From the NCBI RefSeq assembly GCF_002939475.1, contig NZ_PKFQ01000001.1:2356001-2420000 (forward strand): a stretch of 64,000 nucleotides of DNA, given 5' to 3'. The translations under genes and the position numbers were made by a program. Below are positions 61,974 to 64,000 of the stretch, in pieces; the stretch's first letter is position 1; each line of letters opens with the position of its first letter. Below the pieces are notes generated by a model. It was not told the DNA's origin, did no database searches, and was given only the letters and a program-made list of their open reading frames with translations. Source of the DNA: Streptomyces cinnamoneus. Its GTDB lineage: Bacteria; Actinomycetota; Actinomycetes; Streptomycetales; Streptomycetaceae.

Positions 61974-62831
61974 ATGACGACGCGCAGGCGCTCCGGCCGC
62001 ACCACCCGCGGCCGGGTCCTCCACTGGATAGCCGTGCACACCACGGCTGTGGCGGCGGCCCTGTTCTTCCTCCTGCCGTTCGTCTTCGTCTTCCTGACGT
62101 CCGTCATGAGCGACGAACAGGCCATGAGCGGCGAGCTGTGGCCGCGCGGCTGGCACTGGTCGAACTACGAGGCCGTGCTCGACGCCCCCGGATTCCTCGA
62201 CTGGTGGCGCAACTCGCTGATCTACGCGGGGCTGGGCACGCTCTTCGCCGTGTGCTCCTCCCTGCCGGTCGCCTACGCCCTGGCGAAGTTCCGCTTCCGG
62301 GGCCGGCGGCCGGCGGTGCTGCTGGTCGTCGCCACGATGATGCTGCCGCCGCAGGTGGTGGTCGTCCCGATGTACCTGGTGTGGGCCCAGCAGCTGCACC
62401 TGTCGGGCTCGCTGTGGCCACTGATCGTTCCGCTCGCCTTCGGCGACGCGTACTCCATCTTCCTGCTGCGGCAGTTCCTGCTGACGATCCCCCGCGAGTA
62501 CCTGGAGTCGGCGAAGGTGGACGGCTGCGGCGAACTGCGCACGCTGACGCGGATCGTCGTGCCGATGGCCAAGCCGGGCATAGCGGCGGTCGCGCTCTTC
62601 CAGTTCTTCTTCTGCTGGAACGACTACTTCGGACCGCAGATCTACGCCGCGCAGAACCCGGGCGCCTGGACCCTCTCCTACGGCCTGGAGTCGTTCAAGA
62701 GCGCCCACGGCGTCAACTGGAACCTGACGATGGCGGCGACGGCGCTGGTCATGGCCCCGGTCGTCCTCGTCTTCTTCTTCGCCCAGAAAGCCTTCGTCGA
62801 AGGCGTCACCCTCACCGGAGTAAAGGGCTGA
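61974..62831 (+). CDS. ABC sugar transporter permease, MalG type
   Basis: 285 residues, six helices. The EAA loop YLESAKVDGCGELRTLTRIV is intact. It has a strongly basic N-terminus (TTRRRSGRTTRGR). The GGAGG ribosome site lies in the last codons of the preceding permease gene. It forms the membrane channel with the MalF-type partner. The GH4 gene follows 5 bp later. Confidence 0.93.
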   Translation: MTTRRRSGRTTRGRVLHWIAVHTTAVAAALFFLLPFVFVFLTSVMSDEQAMSGELWPRGWHWSNYEAVLDAPGFLDWWRNSLIYAGLGTLFAVCSSLPVAYALAKFRFRGRRPAVLLVVATMMLPPQVVVVPMYLVWAQQLHLSGSLWPLIVPLAFGDAYSIFLLRQFLLTIPREYLESAKVDGCGELRTLTRIVVPMAKPGIAAVALFQFFFCWNDYFGPQIYAAQNPGAWTLSYGLESFKSAHGVNWNLTMAATALVMAPVVLVFFFAQKAFVEGVTLTGVKG

Positions 62832-62836
62832 TCGAC

Positions 62837-64000
62837 ATGAAACTCGCAGTGGTCGGCGGAGGCTCGACCTACACCCCGGAACTCGCCGACGGGTTCGCCC
62901 GGCTGCGCGACGCGCTGCCGGTGACGGAGCTGGTGCTCGTCGACCCGGTCGCGGACCGGCTGGAGCTCGTCGGCGCCCTCGCCCGGCGGATCTTCGCCCG
63001 GCAGGGCCACCCCGGCCGGGTCTCCTGGACCGGCGACCTGGACGCGGCCGTCGACGGCGCCGACGCGGTGCTGCTCCAGCTGCGCGTCGGCGGTCAGGCG
63101 GCCCGCGACAAGGACGAGACCTGGCCGCTGGAGTGCGGCTGCGTGGGCCAGGAGACGACCGGTGCCGGCGGCCTCGCCAAGGCGCTGCGCACGGTGCCCG
63201 TGGTGCTCGGCATCGCCGAGCGGATCAGGCGCCGCAACCCCGGCGCGTGGATCGTGGACTTCACCAACCCGGTCGGGATCGTCACCCGTGCCCTGCTGAC
63301 GGCCGGGCACCGGGCCGTCGGGCTGTGCAACGTGGCCATCGGCTTCCAGCGCAAGTTCGCGAGGCTGCTGGGGGTCGCCCCGGAGGAGGTGTCGCTCGAC
63401 CACGTCGGCCTCAACCACCTCACGTGGGAGCGCGCGGTGCTCGTGGGCGGCGAGGACGTGCTGCCGCGCCTGCTCGCCGAGCACGGCGACGCCGTCGCGG
63501 CCGACCTGCGCATGCCGCGCGGGCTGCTGGACCGGCTGGGCGCCGTGCCCTCGTACTACCTGCGCTACTTCTACCAGCACGACGAGGTCGTGCGGGAGCT
63601 GAAGGGCAGGCCCTCGCGGGCGGCCGAGGTCGCGGAGATGGAGAAGCGGCTGCTGGCGCTGTACGCCGACCCGGCGCTCGACGAGAAACCGGAGCTCCTC
63701 GCCCGGCGCGGCGGCGCCTTCTACTCGGAGGCGGCCGTCGCGCTGACCTCCTCGCTGCTGACGGGCGCCGGTGACGTCCAGGTGGTCAACACGTTCAACA
63801 GCGGCACCTTCCCCTTCCTGCCCGACGACGCCGTGATCGAGGTGCCCGCGGCGGTGGACGCGCGCGGCGCCCACCCCCTGCCCGCACGCCCCCTGGAGCC
63901 GCTGTACGCGGGTCTGGTCGCCCATGTGACGGCGTACGAACAGCTGGCCCTGGAAGCGGCCCTCAAGGGCGGGCGCGACCGGGTGTTCGAGGCACTCCTG
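62837..64000 (+). CDS. GH4 family NAD-dependent glycosidase (6-phospho-beta-glucosidase type), partial
   Basis: The first 388 residues are visible and the frame is still open at the window end; family members have about 420-450. The NAD-binding start is KLAVVGGGSTYTPEL. The metal and catalytic ligands C164 (LCNVAIG) and H194 (LNHLTW), and DFTNPVGIVT, are present. GH4 enzymes break glycosides by oxidation-elimination with NAD+ and Mn2+. Relatives act mostly on 6-phospho-beta-glucosides made by PTS uptake; here it sits in an ABC operon, so the substrate may be unphosphorylated or be phosphorylated by a kinase downstream. Confidence 0.92.
   Translation, partial: MKLAVVGGGSTYTPELADGFARLRDALPVTELVLVDPVADRLELVGALARRIFARQGHPGRVSWTGDLDAAVDGADAVLLQLRVGGQAARDKDETWPLECGCVGQETTGAGGLAKALRTVPVVLGIAERIRRRNPGAWIVDFTNPVGIVTRALLTAGHRAVGLCNVAIGFQRKFARLLGVAPEEVSLDHVGLNHLTWERAVLVGGEDVLPRLLAEHGDAVAADLRMPRGLLDRLGAVPSYYLRYFYQHDEVVRELKGRPSRAAEVAEMEKRLLALYADPALDEKPELLARRGGAFYSEAAVALTSSLLTGAGDVQVVNTFNSGTFPFLPDDAVIEVPAAVDARGAHPLPARPLEPLYAGLVAHVTAYEQLALEAALKGGRDRVFEALL

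Overview
The window is a piece of a Streptomyces (or very close actinomycete) chromosome. The DNA is very GC-rich, GTG starts are common, and the gene content fits: paired clpP1/clpP2, an LAXTG cell-wall anchor, mycothiol-type enzymes, Hanks kinases, and candidate ClgR and Nur operators. From memory, the order clpX-clpP2-clpP1-tig ... nei-rpiB-permeases-sodF-pepN-asd-pepN resembles the conserved core order of Streptomyces chromosomes. I did no alignment. No phage, insertion sequence, integrase or CRISPR array was seen.

Layout. 1-5.4 kb: the tail of an unknown gene, then the proteolysis/folding block clpX, clpP2, clpP1 and tig (all leftward), and divergent tRNA-Pro(UGG) and tRNA-Gly(UCC) genes. 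5.5-7.1 kb: a small membrane protein and an acyltransferase. 7.2-22.7 kb: a leftward type VII secretion (T7SS)-like island. 23-33.6 kb: nei, rpiB, three paralogous amino-acid permeases interleaved with a Ser/Thr kinase, an LAXTG surface protein and bioY, then sodF. 33.7-48.6 kb: a DsbA-fold mycothiol-type reductase, two paralogous aminopeptidases N, a metallophosphoesterase, a secreted subtilase and asd. 48.6-58.2 kb: acyl-ACP desaturase, malQ, a secreted GH84 enzyme, HNH nuclease, mscS and an FBP-type zinc protein. 58.4-64 kb: a sugar operon with a ROK regulator, ABC binding protein, two permeases and a GH4 glycosidase that runs off the window.

The most interesting part is the T7SS-like island. 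It encodes an EccC motor with three P-loops, an EspI/MinD-like ATPase and EccD. EccB, EccE and mycosin are absent. Upstream in the same direction are two WXG100-like proteins, a DUF6507-type helical protein with a YxxxD signal, and an 844-residue polymorphic-toxin-like protein translationally coupled to it. A putative immunity gene follows the toxin by 21 bp, then two genes coupled by ATGA (a helical protein and a DUF6177-type protein), then two membrane proteins. The toxin C-terminus has a His-Gly ... Ser-Cys arrangement (H734, C783) like clan CD (caspase/MARTX-CPD) cysteine peptidases. A 13-bp element is shared by two promoter regions of the island. One of these also carries a Nur-like palindrome, and five tandem 11-bp repeats lie upstream of the EccD-side genes. 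I infer a dedicated secretion-effector-immunity module with its own regulation.

Coding calls are from reading frames, motifs and family knowledge. Start codons were chosen by Shine-Dalgarno spacing or, where none was visible, by leaderless-type -10 placement. Very long open frames opposite real genes were ignored as GC-driven shadows.
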